Assembly: GCA_007375655.1 (NCBI GenBank)
Contig: VMES01000036.1
Coordinates: 1-6,496, forward strand
Length of the DNA: 6,496 nt
From: Parcubacteria group bacterium Greene0416_79
GTDB lineage: Bacteria > Patescibacteriota > Minisyncoccia > Phycocordibacterales > UBA10002
Reading direction: 5' to 3'
Part shown: positions 1 through 5,168 of the stretch, piece by piece
How the letters are laid out: the number at the start of each line of letters is the position of its first letter
Position numbering within the stretch: the stretch's first letter is position 1
Program-made: the position numbers and the translations under genes
Notes under the pieces: model-generated
Told to the model about the DNA's origin: nothing
The model's input: only the letters and a program-made list of their open reading frames with translations
Database searches by the model: none

Positions 1-2
1 GG

Positions 3-71
3 CAGCTCGACGCGGCGTTCCGGGCAGGGATCCGCGACGTGGCGATTGTGACCGGGCACCATCCGCGCTAG
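3..71 (+). CDS. C-terminal tail of an unidentified reading frame (5' end outside window)
   Basis: This frame is open from the window edge and stops with TAG at 69-71. It encodes 22 residues ending GIRDVAIVTGHHPR. The stretch reads like folded protein, but I cannot assign a family from so little. Two readings are possible: the end of an unrelated upstream gene, or a frame-shifted remnant of the ftsK beta-domain N-terminus, because the +1 frame just downstream (52-81) reads like the ftsK segment before the motor. The stop lies 10 nt before the ftsK ATG at 82. Low confidence that it is an independent gene. Confidence 0.3.
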   Translation, partial: QLDAAFRAGIRDVAIVTGHHPR

Positions 72-81
72 CAGCATCGCC

Positions 82-1350
82 ATGATCATAAACTTGCGAC
101 GACGCGCCGCGAAAATCGCCCCGATTCCGAACAGCACAAAAGCGACGGTGGGACTCGCCACCATGCTTGCCGCTCCCGAGTTCTCGGCTTCGGAAAAACC
201 CCTGCTTATCTCACTCGGCAAAGACCTCACCGGCAAGGCGCATTTCGCCAATCTCTCAAAGATGCCGCATCTTCTTATCGCGGGCGCGACGGGAAGCGGC
301 AAGAGCGTCACGATACACACCATCATCACCTCACTTCTTTTCCGCAACTCGCCCGACGACCTCAAGTTGATTCTCATAGACCCCAAACGAGTGGAACTCA
401 CGCTCTACAACAAAATCCCTCACCTGCTCTCACCCGTCATCACGGACGCAAAAAAGACAATTCTCGCTCTTAAATGGGCGGCAAAGGAAATGGACCGGCG
501 CTACGATATTCTGGAATCGGAATCGGTGCGCGACATCCATTCCTACCATAAAAATATCGTGGAGCCGGAACTGCAGAAATGGGAGCGGGACGCGGCGGCT
601 CAAAAAGACGGAGAAAACGCCGCGTCAAAATTGCCGGAGCAACTCCCCCACATCGTCATTATTATTGATGAACTGGCGGATATTATGTCTCTGTATCCCC
701 GCGAACTTGAAGCCGCGGTCGTGCGCTTGGCCCAGATGAGCCGCGCCACCGGCATTCATCTCGTCCTCTCAACCCAGCGGCCATCGGTCAATGTCATCAC
801 GGGGCTCATCAAGGCGAACATCTCCGCCCGCATTGCGCTCCAGGTGGCATCGTCCATTGATTCGCGTACGATTCTGGACACGGGCGGCGCCGAGAAACTC
901 CTCGGTGCGGGAGATATGCTCTTCCTCTCGGGAGAGATGTCAAAGCCGGCGCGGCTGCAGGCCGCGTTCGTCTCAGAGACAGAAGTGAAGAAAGTCGCGG
1001 CGTACCTCGCCCGCGCGTATCAAAGCGGGTTGCCGGAAGAGTTCATCTTCCAAGGAGGAGAACAAAACGGGATGCTGCGCGAGGACGACCTTCAGGGCGA
1101 CGAGGAGATAGATGACGCCCTCTACGAGGAAGCGCGCGAGTGGGTCATCAAAGCCGGCAAGGCGTCAACCTCGTATCTCCAACGTCGCCTTCGGATTGGC
1201 TATTCTCGGGCGGCGCGGATTATGGATATGCTGGAAGAACGTAACGTCATCGGTCCGGCGGATGGGTCAAAGCCGCGGGAAGTGCTCGGAGTCGCCCCAG
1301 AAGAAACCGACGACCGACGACCGACGACCGACGACCAGGAGTCGCGCTGA
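82..1350 (+). CDS. ftsK: FtsK/SpoIIIE-type DNA translocase, motor and gamma domains only
   Basis: This is an ATP-driven double-stranded DNA pump of the FtsK/SpoIIIE family, which moves chromosome ends through the closing septum. The 422-residue product carries Walker A GATGSGKS (68-75), the motif DPKRVELTLYN (100-110), Walker B IVIIIDELAD (191-200) and the STQRPSVNVITG segment (230-241). A winged-helix gamma domain (about 341-404) matches the part that in relatives reads polar DNA motifs. Family members usually have 700 or more residues with four N-terminal membrane helices; none is encoded here. The start is the first ATG after an in-frame TGA at 49-51 and has no Shine-Dalgarno site. Residues 11-20 (KIAPIPNSTK) skip the roughly ten residues, usually resembling GKSxVGIEVP, found in homologues. 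The last residues (409-418) are encoded by a 7-bp repeat. Family assignment is secure; whether this is a complete functional gene is doubtful. Confidence 0.93.
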   Translation: MIINLRRRAAKIAPIPNSTKATVGLATMLAAPEFSASEKPLLISLGKDLTGKAHFANLSKMPHLLIAGATGSGKSVTIHTIITSLLFRNSPDDLKLILIDPKRVELTLYNKIPHLLSPVITDAKKTILALKWAAKEMDRRYDILESESVRDIHSYHKNIVEPELQKWERDAAAQKDGENAASKLPEQLPHIVIIIDELADIMSLYPRELEAAVVRLAQMSRATGIHLVLSTQRPSVNVITGLIKANISARIALQVASSIDSRTILDTGGAEKLLGAGDMLFLSGEMSKPARLQAAFVSETEVKKVAAYLARAYQSGLPEEFIFQGGEQNGMLREDDLQGDEEIDDALYEEAREWVIKAGKASTSYLQRRLRIGYSRAARIMDMLEERNVIGPADGSKPREVLGVAPEETDDRRPTTDDQESR

Positions 1351-1403
1351 CAGACGTTTTGAGTATGTAGTAGGTTGTCGGTTGTCGGTTGTACGTTGTT
1401 GGT
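1306..1403 (+). repeat. Inverted heptamer arrays forming a long RNA stem at the ftsK 3' end
   Basis: Four perfect copies of ACCGACG run from 1306 to 1333. A second array, TTGTCGG TTGTCGG TTGTACG TTGTTGG, runs from 1375 to 1402. As RNA the arms pair without interruption over 20 bp (1317-1336 with 1373-1392, three of them G-U), then after two mismatches over 9 more bp (1306-1314 with 1395-1403). The 36-nt loop (1337-1372) holds the ftsK stop codon. The 3' arm ends 7 nt before the ATG at 1411. There is no following U-run, so it does not look like an intrinsic terminator. Ribosomes finishing ftsK would melt the 5' arm, so a coupling role is possible but inferred. Confidence 0.85.
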
Positions 1404-1410
1404 CAATAAC

Positions 1411-1776
1411 ATGGAACGAACTCCCAAATTCATTCTCGGCATCGCACTTGCGGCGCTCCTTGGCGCCGGGCTTTTTGCCTATGTGTATCTCCAGTCGCGC
1501 GAGTATCTCCGCGGGCCGCGCCTTACCATCACCGAACCAAAAGACGGAAGTGAGACGGCGGAGGCGGAACTGTCTGTCTCCGGAACCGCGCATAATGTCT
1601 CGTATCTCTCGCTTAACGGACGGCAGATATTTACCGATGAACGTGGGCGGTTCAAAGAATTATTGCTGCTTCACGCGGGCTATAATATAATGACGCTTGC
1701 GGGCAAAGACCGGTTCGGGCAGACCAGAGAGAAACGGCTGGAACTCATCTATAACGCCAAGACCAGACGCGAATAG
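1411..1776 (+). CDS. Membrane-anchored small protein with an Ig-like (Glucodextran_B-like) domain
   Basis: The 121-residue product starts with a short basic segment (MERTPK), then one hydrophobic helix at about 8-27, then an extracytoplasmic beta-rich domain (about 36-114). That domain follows the bacterial Ig-like pattern seen in Glucodextran_B-type folds: [32 protein letters not shown], then [18 protein letters not shown]. No lipobox cysteine is visible, so it is probably an uncleaved signal anchor displaying one Ig domain outside the membrane. A substrate or partner cannot be deduced. ATG 1411 is preferred over the upstream in-frame TTG at 1375 because the hydrophobic anchor then sits at the N-terminus and the TTG falls inside the 7-bp repeat. 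No Shine-Dalgarno site is visible. It lies 60 nt after ftsK, on the same strand, and its 3' end overlaps the open frame of recA. Confidence 0.8.
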   Translation: MERTPKFILGIALAALLGAGLFAYVYLQSREYLRGPRLTITEPKDGSETAEAELSVSGTAHNVSYLSLNGRQIFTDERGRFKELLLLHAGYNIMTLAGKDRFGQTREKRLELIYNAKTRRE

Positions 1777-2785
1777 ACCACTAGAAGATGCGGCTGCCGC
1801 AAGTCACCGCATTGAGGACGCCATTGCCTCCATCAAGACAAAGTTCGGCGACGAGGCGATTATGCGGCTCGGGGAGAAGCCGCGCGTTGATGTAAACTCA
1901 ATTCCGACCGGCTCCATCGGGCTTGACGCGGCGCTCGGAGTCGGGGGGCTTCCCCGCGGGAGGATTGTGGAGATCTTCGGGCCGGAGAGTTCCGGCAAGA
2001 CCACCGTCGCGCTCCATGCAGTGCGGGAAGCGCAGAAGAAAGGAGGCGTCTGCGCCTACATTGACGCGGAGCACGCCATGGACCCCGAGTATGCGAAAAA
2101 AATCGGGGTGAAGATCGACGAGTTGCTCATCTCGCAACCCGATACGGGCGAGCAGGCGCTTGAGATTACCGAGTCGCTCGTGCGGAGCGGCAAGATTGAC
2201 ATCGTCGTGGTGGACTCGGTCGCGGCGCTCACTCCCAAAGACGAGATTGAGGGCGACATGGGACAGCAGCACGTCGGCAAGCAGGCGCGGCTCATGAGCC
2301 AGGCGCTCCGGAAACTCACCGCCATCGTGGCTCGGACAAAGACGATTGTCATCTTCATTAACCAAATCCGCATGCAGATAGGCGTCATGTTCGGAAATCC
2401 GGAAACGACTCCGGGCGGCAAAGCCCTCAAGTTCTACTCCTCGGTGCGGATTGACGTACGCCGCATCGCGCAGATAAAAAAGGGAGAAGAAGTGGTCGGC
2501 GGACGAGTCCGCGCCAAGATCGTGAAGAACAAAGTCGCGGCGCCGTTTAAGCAGACCGAGTTTGACCTCCTCTACAACGAGGGCATCTCGCAGGAAGGCG
2601 AGATAATCGCGCTCGGCGAAAAGTACGGGTTTATCCAAAAGAGCGGCGGCGGCTCGTACAAATACAACGAGGTCGCGCTCGGCCGCGGCTACGACGCGAC
2701 GCGCACATTCCTGCGCGACAATCCAAAAATCAAAGCGGAAATCCTCAAACAAATCCGCGAAAAACTCAAAGAAGGGGGGGTGTAA
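1697..2785 (+). CDS. recA: Recombinase RecA (start codon unresolved)
   Basis: RecA is the ATP-dependent strand-exchange protein of homologous recombination, also the coprotease that triggers SOS in bacteria that have it. Numbered from TTG 1697, the frame shows Walker A GPESSGKT (95-102), the catalytic-glutamate region [16 protein letters not shown] (120-135), Walker [13 protein letters not shown] (168-178), loop L1 [16 protein letters not shown] (185-200), loop L2 [15 protein letters not shown] (233-247) and a typical C-terminal domain to residue 362. RecA-like sequence begins near residue 29-40. Residues 1-24 are encoded within the 3' end of the preceding gene in another frame and look unlike RecA. 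Between that gene's stop (1774-1776) and the conserved part there is no in-frame ATG, GTG or TTG. TTG 1697 has no Shine-Dalgarno site and would overlap the neighbour by 80 nt. The true N-terminus is probably around 1770-1811. A run of seven G (2774-2780) precedes the stop. No SOS-type box was recognised. Confidence 0.95.
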   Translation: MRAKTGSGRPERNGWNSSITPRPDANRPLEDAAAASHRIEDAIASIKTKFGDEAIMRLGEKPRVDVNSIPTGSIGLDAALGVGGLPRGRIVEIFGPESSGKTTVALHAVREAQKKGGVCAYIDAEHAMDPEYAKKIGVKIDELLISQPDTGEQALEITESLVRSGKIDIVVVDSVAALTPKDEIEGDMGQQHVGKQARLMSQALRKLTAIVARTKTIVIFINQIRMQIGVMFGNPETTPGGKALKFYSSVRIDVRRIAQIKKGEEVVGGRVRAKIVKNKVAAPFKQTEFDLLYNEGISQEGEIIALGEKYGFIQKSGGGSYKYNEVALGRGYDATRTFLRDNPKIKAEILKQIREKLKEGGV

Positions 2786-2820
2786 AATGTGTCGAAACTG
2801 TTCCCCGTGCGTTATGTTTC

Positions 2821-2839
2821 TTGTTCACACTTATACACA
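2821..2839 (+). promoter_or_regulatory. Two tandem DnaA-box-like 9-mers
   Basis: TTATACACA at 2831-2839 fits the relaxed DnaA-box consensus TTWTNCACA exactly. TTGTTCACA at 2821-2829 fits with one mismatch. They are direct repeats with start points 10 bp apart, about one helical turn, which would put two DnaA molecules on the same face. They lie between recA and the TrpR-like regulator gene, just upstream of the operator-like dyad. Only two sites are seen and no origin structure, so chance or local transcription control are as likely as a replication role. Confidence 0.3.
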
Positions 2840-2854
2840 GATAGGGGGATGTTG

Positions 2855-2878
2855 TATAGTTCGATATATCGTACTATA
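2855..2878 (+). promoter_or_regulatory. Operator-like dyad over the probable -10 of the TrpR-like gene (copy 1)
   Basis: This 24-bp site is symmetric at 22 of 24 positions: half-site TATAGT-T-CGATA followed by TATCG-T-ACTATA. The core CGATATATCG is a perfect palindrome. A 21-bp segment (2856-2876) recurs exactly, inverted, after the gene (3323-3343). The left end, TATAGT (2855-2860), resembles a -10 hexamer with a weak -35 TTATAC (2831-2836) 18 bp upstream. The right end runs into the ATG at 2878-2880. If that promoter is used, the transcript begins within the dyad and is nearly leaderless. Binding of the adjacent regulator here would block its own transcription; this autoregulation is inferred from position and symmetry. 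Confidence 0.7.
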
Positions 2879-3312
2879 TGCGTATGCCGCATGTTTCCAG
2901 AAAGCGACTAAAGCGCAAGACATTCCAAAGCATGTGTGACTCGTTCGTTCGGTTAATGGTTGTTCCGCGAGCGCAAAAAGATGCCAGGCTCTTTCTGAAC
3001 GATGTGCTCACGCCTACGGAACGACTGATGATTGCAAAGCGCCTCGCCGCGATTGTCATGCTGTGCCGCGAATACTCCGGATACAAAATCCACACAGTGC
3101 TCAAAGTGAGTCCGTCAACTGTTGCGCGGCTAAAAACGCGACTTGAAGAAGGAGCCTTCCCCTACCTTGCAAAACTGTTTCGCGGTCCTCAAGAAATCAA
3201 ACAAAAGAAAGAAGCAAGCGACTTTTGGGATGCACTCTATACATTCATCCTTATGGGTATGCCGCCGCGCGTCGGCAAAGGACGTTGGAAGTTTCTTTTT
3301 GAAGGAAGATGA
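2878..3312 (+). CDS. TrpR/YerC-superfamily helix-turn-helix DNA-binding regulator
   Basis: The 144-residue protein has a basic N-terminus (RKRLKRK, 8-14), a helical segment FLNDVLTPTERLMIAKRL (39-56), and a helix-turn-helix at about 66-90 whose recognition helix is around SPSTVARLKTRL. This order and the LTPTER...AKRL signature match the TrpR superfamily as seen in the YerC/YecD group of unknown ligand. A tryptophan-binding function should not be assumed. The C-terminal 50 residues (FRGPQEIKQKK to WKFLFEGR) are basic and aromatic and are not obviously part of the core fold. ATG 2878 abuts the operator-like dyad; ATG 2884 is an alternative start two codons in. There is no Shine-Dalgarno site at the usual distance. 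The gene stands alone, 92 nt after recA, and is flanked by inverted copies of the same 21-bp sequence. Confidence 0.8.
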   Translation: MRMPHVSRKRLKRKTFQSMCDSFVRLMVVPRAQKDARLFLNDVLTPTERLMIAKRLAAIVMLCREYSGYKIHTVLKVSPSTVARLKTRLEEGAFPYLAKLFRGPQEIKQKKEASDFWDALYTFILMGMPPRVGKGRWKFLFEGR

Positions 3313-3322
3313 AAGACCTGTC

Positions 3323-3343
3323 TAGTACGATATATCGAACTAT
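3323..3343. promoter_or_regulatory. Inverted exact copy of the operator-like dyad (copy 2)
   Basis: The 21 bases here are the exact reverse complement of 2856-2876, with the same CGATATATCG core. The copy starts 10 nt after the stop of the TrpR-like gene and ends 42 nt before the efp stop, in the gap between convergent genes, where no promoter is needed. It could be a second repressor site for DNA looping over the ~467-bp centre-to-centre distance, the end of a small mobile cassette, or a hairpin at the transcript end. No T-run follows on either strand, so a standard terminator is unlikely. Confidence 0.7.
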
Positions 3344-3385
3344 GCACCAGTGCGTATCGAAATATATCCGCTCGCGTGCGCAAAA

Positions 3386-3949
3386 CTACACGCGCTCCGC
3401 ATATTCGCCCGTCTCCGTGTTAATGCGCACCACATCACCTTCGCTCACAAACAGAGGTGCGGTGATGGTCGTACCGGTCTCAACCGTAATGGTCTTCCCG
3501 CCGCCCTTCGCCGTATCGCCTTTTACTGCCGGAGGCGCCTCGGTAACTTTTAAGTCAACCTTAATGGGGATTCTTACGGCAACGAGTTTTCCGCTCCAGC
3601 GGAGTACTTCCACCAGAGAATTCGCTTTCAAAAACCGTCCGCTCTCGCCCACCGCTTCTGCCGGAAGCTGAAAACGCTCGGAGGGGTCAGTCGGGTTTGC
3701 AAACCACCACTGTCCCCGATTATTGTAAAGATATTTTATTTCTTTCTTATCAATGTCCGCCTTATCCACCTTATCCGCCTGATGAAAAGTGACTTCTGTT
3801 ACTTTGCCGGTTATCACATTGCGCAATTTCGCCTGATTCACGGGCTTACGCTGCTGCATGCGGAAAATGCGCGCGTGGAGAACTTCATAAGGCGCGCCTT
3901 CATACACAATAAATCTCCCGGGAGTGATTTCGTTGTAGTTAAACATCAT
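3386..3949 (-). CDS. efp: Translation elongation factor P with an atypical loop tip
   Basis: EF-P binds between the ribosomal P and E sites and relieves stalling at proline runs. The 187-residue length is normal. Domain I (about 1-64) starts NYNEITPGRFIVYEGAPYEVL, domain II covers about 68-127, and domain III carries the family signature (KVTEAPPAVKGDTAKGGGK, 134-152, then PLFVSEGD, 165-172). A gap-free match to E. coli EF-P from Pro20/Pro21 to Lys41/Lys42 places Gln33 where E. coli has the modified Lys34; the tip GKG becomes QQR. The lysine used for beta-lysylation is thus absent, with Arg34 and Lys35 just beside it. ATG 3947 is followed at once by a second ATG (3944); no clear Shine-Dalgarno site precedes them. 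It is downstream of rpsR on the same strand, separated by 114 nt with a possible terminator. Confidence 0.95.
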   Translation of the reverse strand: MMFNYNEITPGRFIVYEGAPYEVLHARIFRMQQRKPVNQAKLRNVITGKVTEVTFHQADKVDKADIDKKEIKYLYNNRGQWWFANPTDPSERFQLPAEAVGESGRFLKANSLVEVLRWSGKLVAVRIPIKVDLKVTEAPPAVKGDTAKGGGKTITVETGTTITAPLFVSEGDVVRINTETGEYAERV

Positions 3950-3990
3950 GTCACTAGAAAAAAGGTCAGGGTTATGATGCCGGTATAGTC

Positions 3991-4021
3991 AAAAAGTTAG
4001 AGGTTAAGAAATTCTTAACCT
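3991..4021 (-). terminator. Possible intrinsic terminator after rpsR
   Basis: A perfect 10-bp inverted repeat, AGGTTAAGAA (4001-4010) and TTCTTAACCT (4012-4021), is separated by one base. Read on the minus strand it is followed by CTAAC and then five T (3995-3991). The stem is AT-rich, and with only one base between the arms several central pairs must open to form a loop, so termination would be weak. It lies 42 nt after the rpsR stop and 41 nt before the efp start. Further CTTAACC copies at 4027 and 4045 show the palindrome belongs to a small local repeat family, so it may be a repeat rather than a terminator. Confidence 0.4.
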
Positions 4022-4063
4022 AAAGACTTAACCCACTCCGGCTTCTTAACCTCAACCTACTTC

Positions 4064-4264
4064 TCAACGGGCAACATAGGGCAGGAGCCCCATATACCGC
4101 GCGCGCTTCACGGCGAGCGCGAGCTTGCGTTGGTACTTTGCCGAGACGCCTGTGCGCCGGCTCGACATGATGCGACCGTACGGGTCCAGAAACTTCTTGA
4201 GAAGTTCGGTGTCCTTATAATCCACGTGCTTGATATTGTTTTGTGAGAAGTAACACTGGCGCAT
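4064..4264 (-). CDS. rpsR: Small ribosomal subunit protein bS18
   Basis: bS18 sits on the platform of the 30S subunit and pairs with bS6. The 66-residue product covers the whole core: an N-terminal [15 protein letters not shown] segment, [28 protein letters not shown], and the helix [14 protein letters not shown]. It is shorter than the usual 75 or so residues because the basic N-terminal tail is nearly absent. The CxxC often present in the first strand is reduced to one Cys (CYFS), so a zinc site there is unlikely. ATG 4262-4264 has no Shine-Dalgarno site; the sequence just upstream is the AT-rich repeat region. It is the third gene of the classical bS6-SSB-bS18 order, 113 nt after ssb. Confidence 0.95.
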   Translation of the reverse strand: MRQCYFSQNNIKHVDYKDTELLKKFLDPYGRIMSSRRTGVSAKYQRKLALAVKRARYMGLLPYVAR

Positions 4265-4270
4265 ACGCTA

Positions 4271-4362
4271 ATTTTCAATTACCAATTTTCAATTTTCAAA
4301 AAGCCATTGAAAATTCTAAATTGATAATTTATTGATAATTGATAATTGAACATTGGTAATTC
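4271..4362. repeat. AT-rich inverted heptamer array between ssb and rpsR
   Basis: This fills almost the whole 113-nt gap. The left part contains units TTTTCAA, TTACCAA, TTTTCAA, TTTTCAA, the complement of a TTGNNAA heptamer. The right part contains TTGATAA, TTGATAA, TTGAACA, TTGGTAA in the opposite sense, spaced by seven. Two perfect pairings are possible: AATTACCAA (4277-4285) with TTGGTAATT (4353-4361) as outer stem, and AATTTTCAA (4291-4299) with TTGAAAATT (4307-4315) as inner hairpin with a 7-nt loop. In the minus-strand transcript the structure ends a few bases before the rpsR start. It resembles the ftsK 3' array in architecture, not in sequence. Confidence 0.8.
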
Positions 4363-4377
4363 TTTTTAAATTCTTAT

Positions 4378-4848
4378 TTAAAAAGGTATATCTTCCGCCT
4401 TTATCTCCTCCTCCGGATACTGTATCCCTTTCTCTGGAGAGGCGGGCTCGCTCGGATTCGCGGGCGCGGGCGAGGCGGGTGGAGTATCTGCGCCGTGCTC
4501 GGCATTCACCCGCGCCCCTCCCGAAGGCCCGAACTGGAATCCATCTAAGACGATCTCGGTGCGGTATCGCTTACCGCTGCCGTCTTTCGCTTCCCAACTC
4601 CGCGTGCGAATCCGCCCTTCAAGAAAGACGGGCCGTCCTTTCTTCAGATACTGCGCGATGACCTCTGCCTGCCGCCCGAACGAAACGATATTGTGAAATT
4701 CCGCTTCTTCCTTTTTATTCCCTTCCTTATCTTTATACACGCGATTCGTTGCCACGCCGAATTCAGCGACTTGCCCGCCGTTCGGAAGCGCTTTGAGCTC
4801 CGGGTCGCGCGTAAGGTTGCCGTACAAAAATACTTTATTCAAATACAT
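4378..4848 (-). CDS. ssb: Single-stranded DNA-binding protein SSB
   Basis: SSB coats single-stranded DNA at forks and repair sites and recruits partners through its C-terminal tip. The 156-residue product has an N-terminal OB fold (about 1-106: MYLNKVFLYGNLTRDPEL, EFHNIVSFGRQAEVIAQYLKKG, VFLEGRIRTRSW, YRTEIVLDGFQF). A low-complexity linker rich in Pro, Ala and Glu follows (about 107-147), then the acidic-hydrophobic tip EDIPF (152-156), equivalent to the usual DDIPF and expected to bind RecO, RecQ-type helicases and others. The start ATG (4846-4848) has a good Shine-Dalgarno match, rare in this window. It lies between rpsF and rpsR but is separated from rpsF by 320 nt containing a foldback element, so it may need its own promoter; none was convincingly identified. 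Confidence 0.96.
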   Translation of the reverse strand: MYLNKVFLYGNLTRDPELKALPNGGQVAEFGVATNRVYKDKEGNKKEEAEFHNIVSFGRQAEVIAQYLKKGRPVFLEGRIRTRSWEAKDGSGKRYRTEIVLDGFQFGPSGGARVNAEHGADTPPASPAPANPSEPASPEKGIQYPEEEIKAEDIPF

Positions 4849-4855
4849 ATGTTTG

Positions 4856-4862
4856 CTTCCTG
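4856..4862 (-). promoter_or_regulatory. Shine-Dalgarno site of ssb
   Basis: Read on the minus strand, CAGGAAG lies 7 nt before the ssb ATG. It is the only gene here with a clear ribosome binding site; the other starts in the window show none. This supports translation of ssb independent of rpsF. Confidence 0.6.
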
Positions 4863-4914
4863 CCTAATCACGTACTAAAGTGTAACACGAGTAATCAAAA
4901 ATAGGAAAATCTTA

Positions 4915-5099
4915 GAAAGTGTTTAATAACCTATCGCAATCCAAAGCCGCACCAGATTCGTGGAAAAAACGGCGCAGACGAGGGAGGTGTACCCGGGTAC
5001 TCCGACCGAGGATAAACCGTTTTTTACCGAATATGGCGCGGCGACGATGCGAAACAGAAGATGCTTTATATCTATAGTGGTAGGTTATTGAACACTTTC
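4915..5099. mobile_element. 185-bp foldback element, MITE-like, between rpsF and ssb
   Basis: The outer arms match at 19 of 20 positions including one base on each side: AGAAAGTGTTTAATAACCTA at 4914-4933 against the complement of 5081-5100. Inner arms 4947-4972 and 5017-5041 match at about 22 of 26 positions, including AAAAAACGG (4964-4972) with CCGTTTTTT (5017-5025). A perfect 12-bp palindrome, GTACCCGGGTAC, lies near the centre (4989-5000). The right arm carries about 25 extra bases between outer and inner stems. TTA occurs directly outside both ends (4912-4914 and 5100-5102), consistent with a 3-bp target duplication, though three bases can match by chance. No convincing protein is encoded. 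A non-autonomous transposon is the best reading; a structured RNA is an alternative. The rest of the 4849-5168 gap holds only the ssb ribosome site and a short GC-rich hairpin near 5127-5147. Confidence 0.65.
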
Positions 5100-5168
5100 T
5101 TACGTCGGTTCGCGATTGATTCGGGAGTCCCGACGCCGCGACGGGACACCATTCGGGAAGATTTGAGA

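Noticed and set aside
1306..1403. CRISPR array, suggested by short regular repeats
   Set aside because: The units are 7 bp in direct tandem without unique spacers, and no cas genes are present.
1740..1776. Programmed +1 frameshift joining the Ig-domain protein to RecA
   Set aside because: There is no slippery run or Shine-Dalgarno-like stimulator before the TAG, and a membrane-anchored RecA made only by frameshifting is implausible. An assembly indel or non-standard start is simpler.
1898..2752. A 284-codon open frame on the minus strand opposite recA
   Set aside because: It is a shadow of recA: the opposite strand has clear RecA motifs throughout, and the antisense product shows no recognisable domain, only Arg/Asp-rich composition expected from GC-rich complement.
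2786..2880. Replication origin between recA and the regulator gene
   Set aside because: There are only two DnaA-like 9-mers, no AT-rich unwinding region beyond the short dyad, and no dnaA or dnaN nearby.
4915..5099. 6S RNA or another known structured RNA, suggested by the ~185-nt hairpin length
   Set aside because: The arms pair too extensively and the large asymmetric insertion is in one arm only. I see no typical 6S open-bubble layout, and no RNase P or tmRNA signature sequences.
5122..5147. GC-rich hairpin after rpsF (GTCCCG-A-CG paired with CG-A-CGGGAC) as an intrinsic terminator
   Set aside because: The stem is interrupted by an A-A mismatch and no T-run follows on the minus strand, so termination is not supported.
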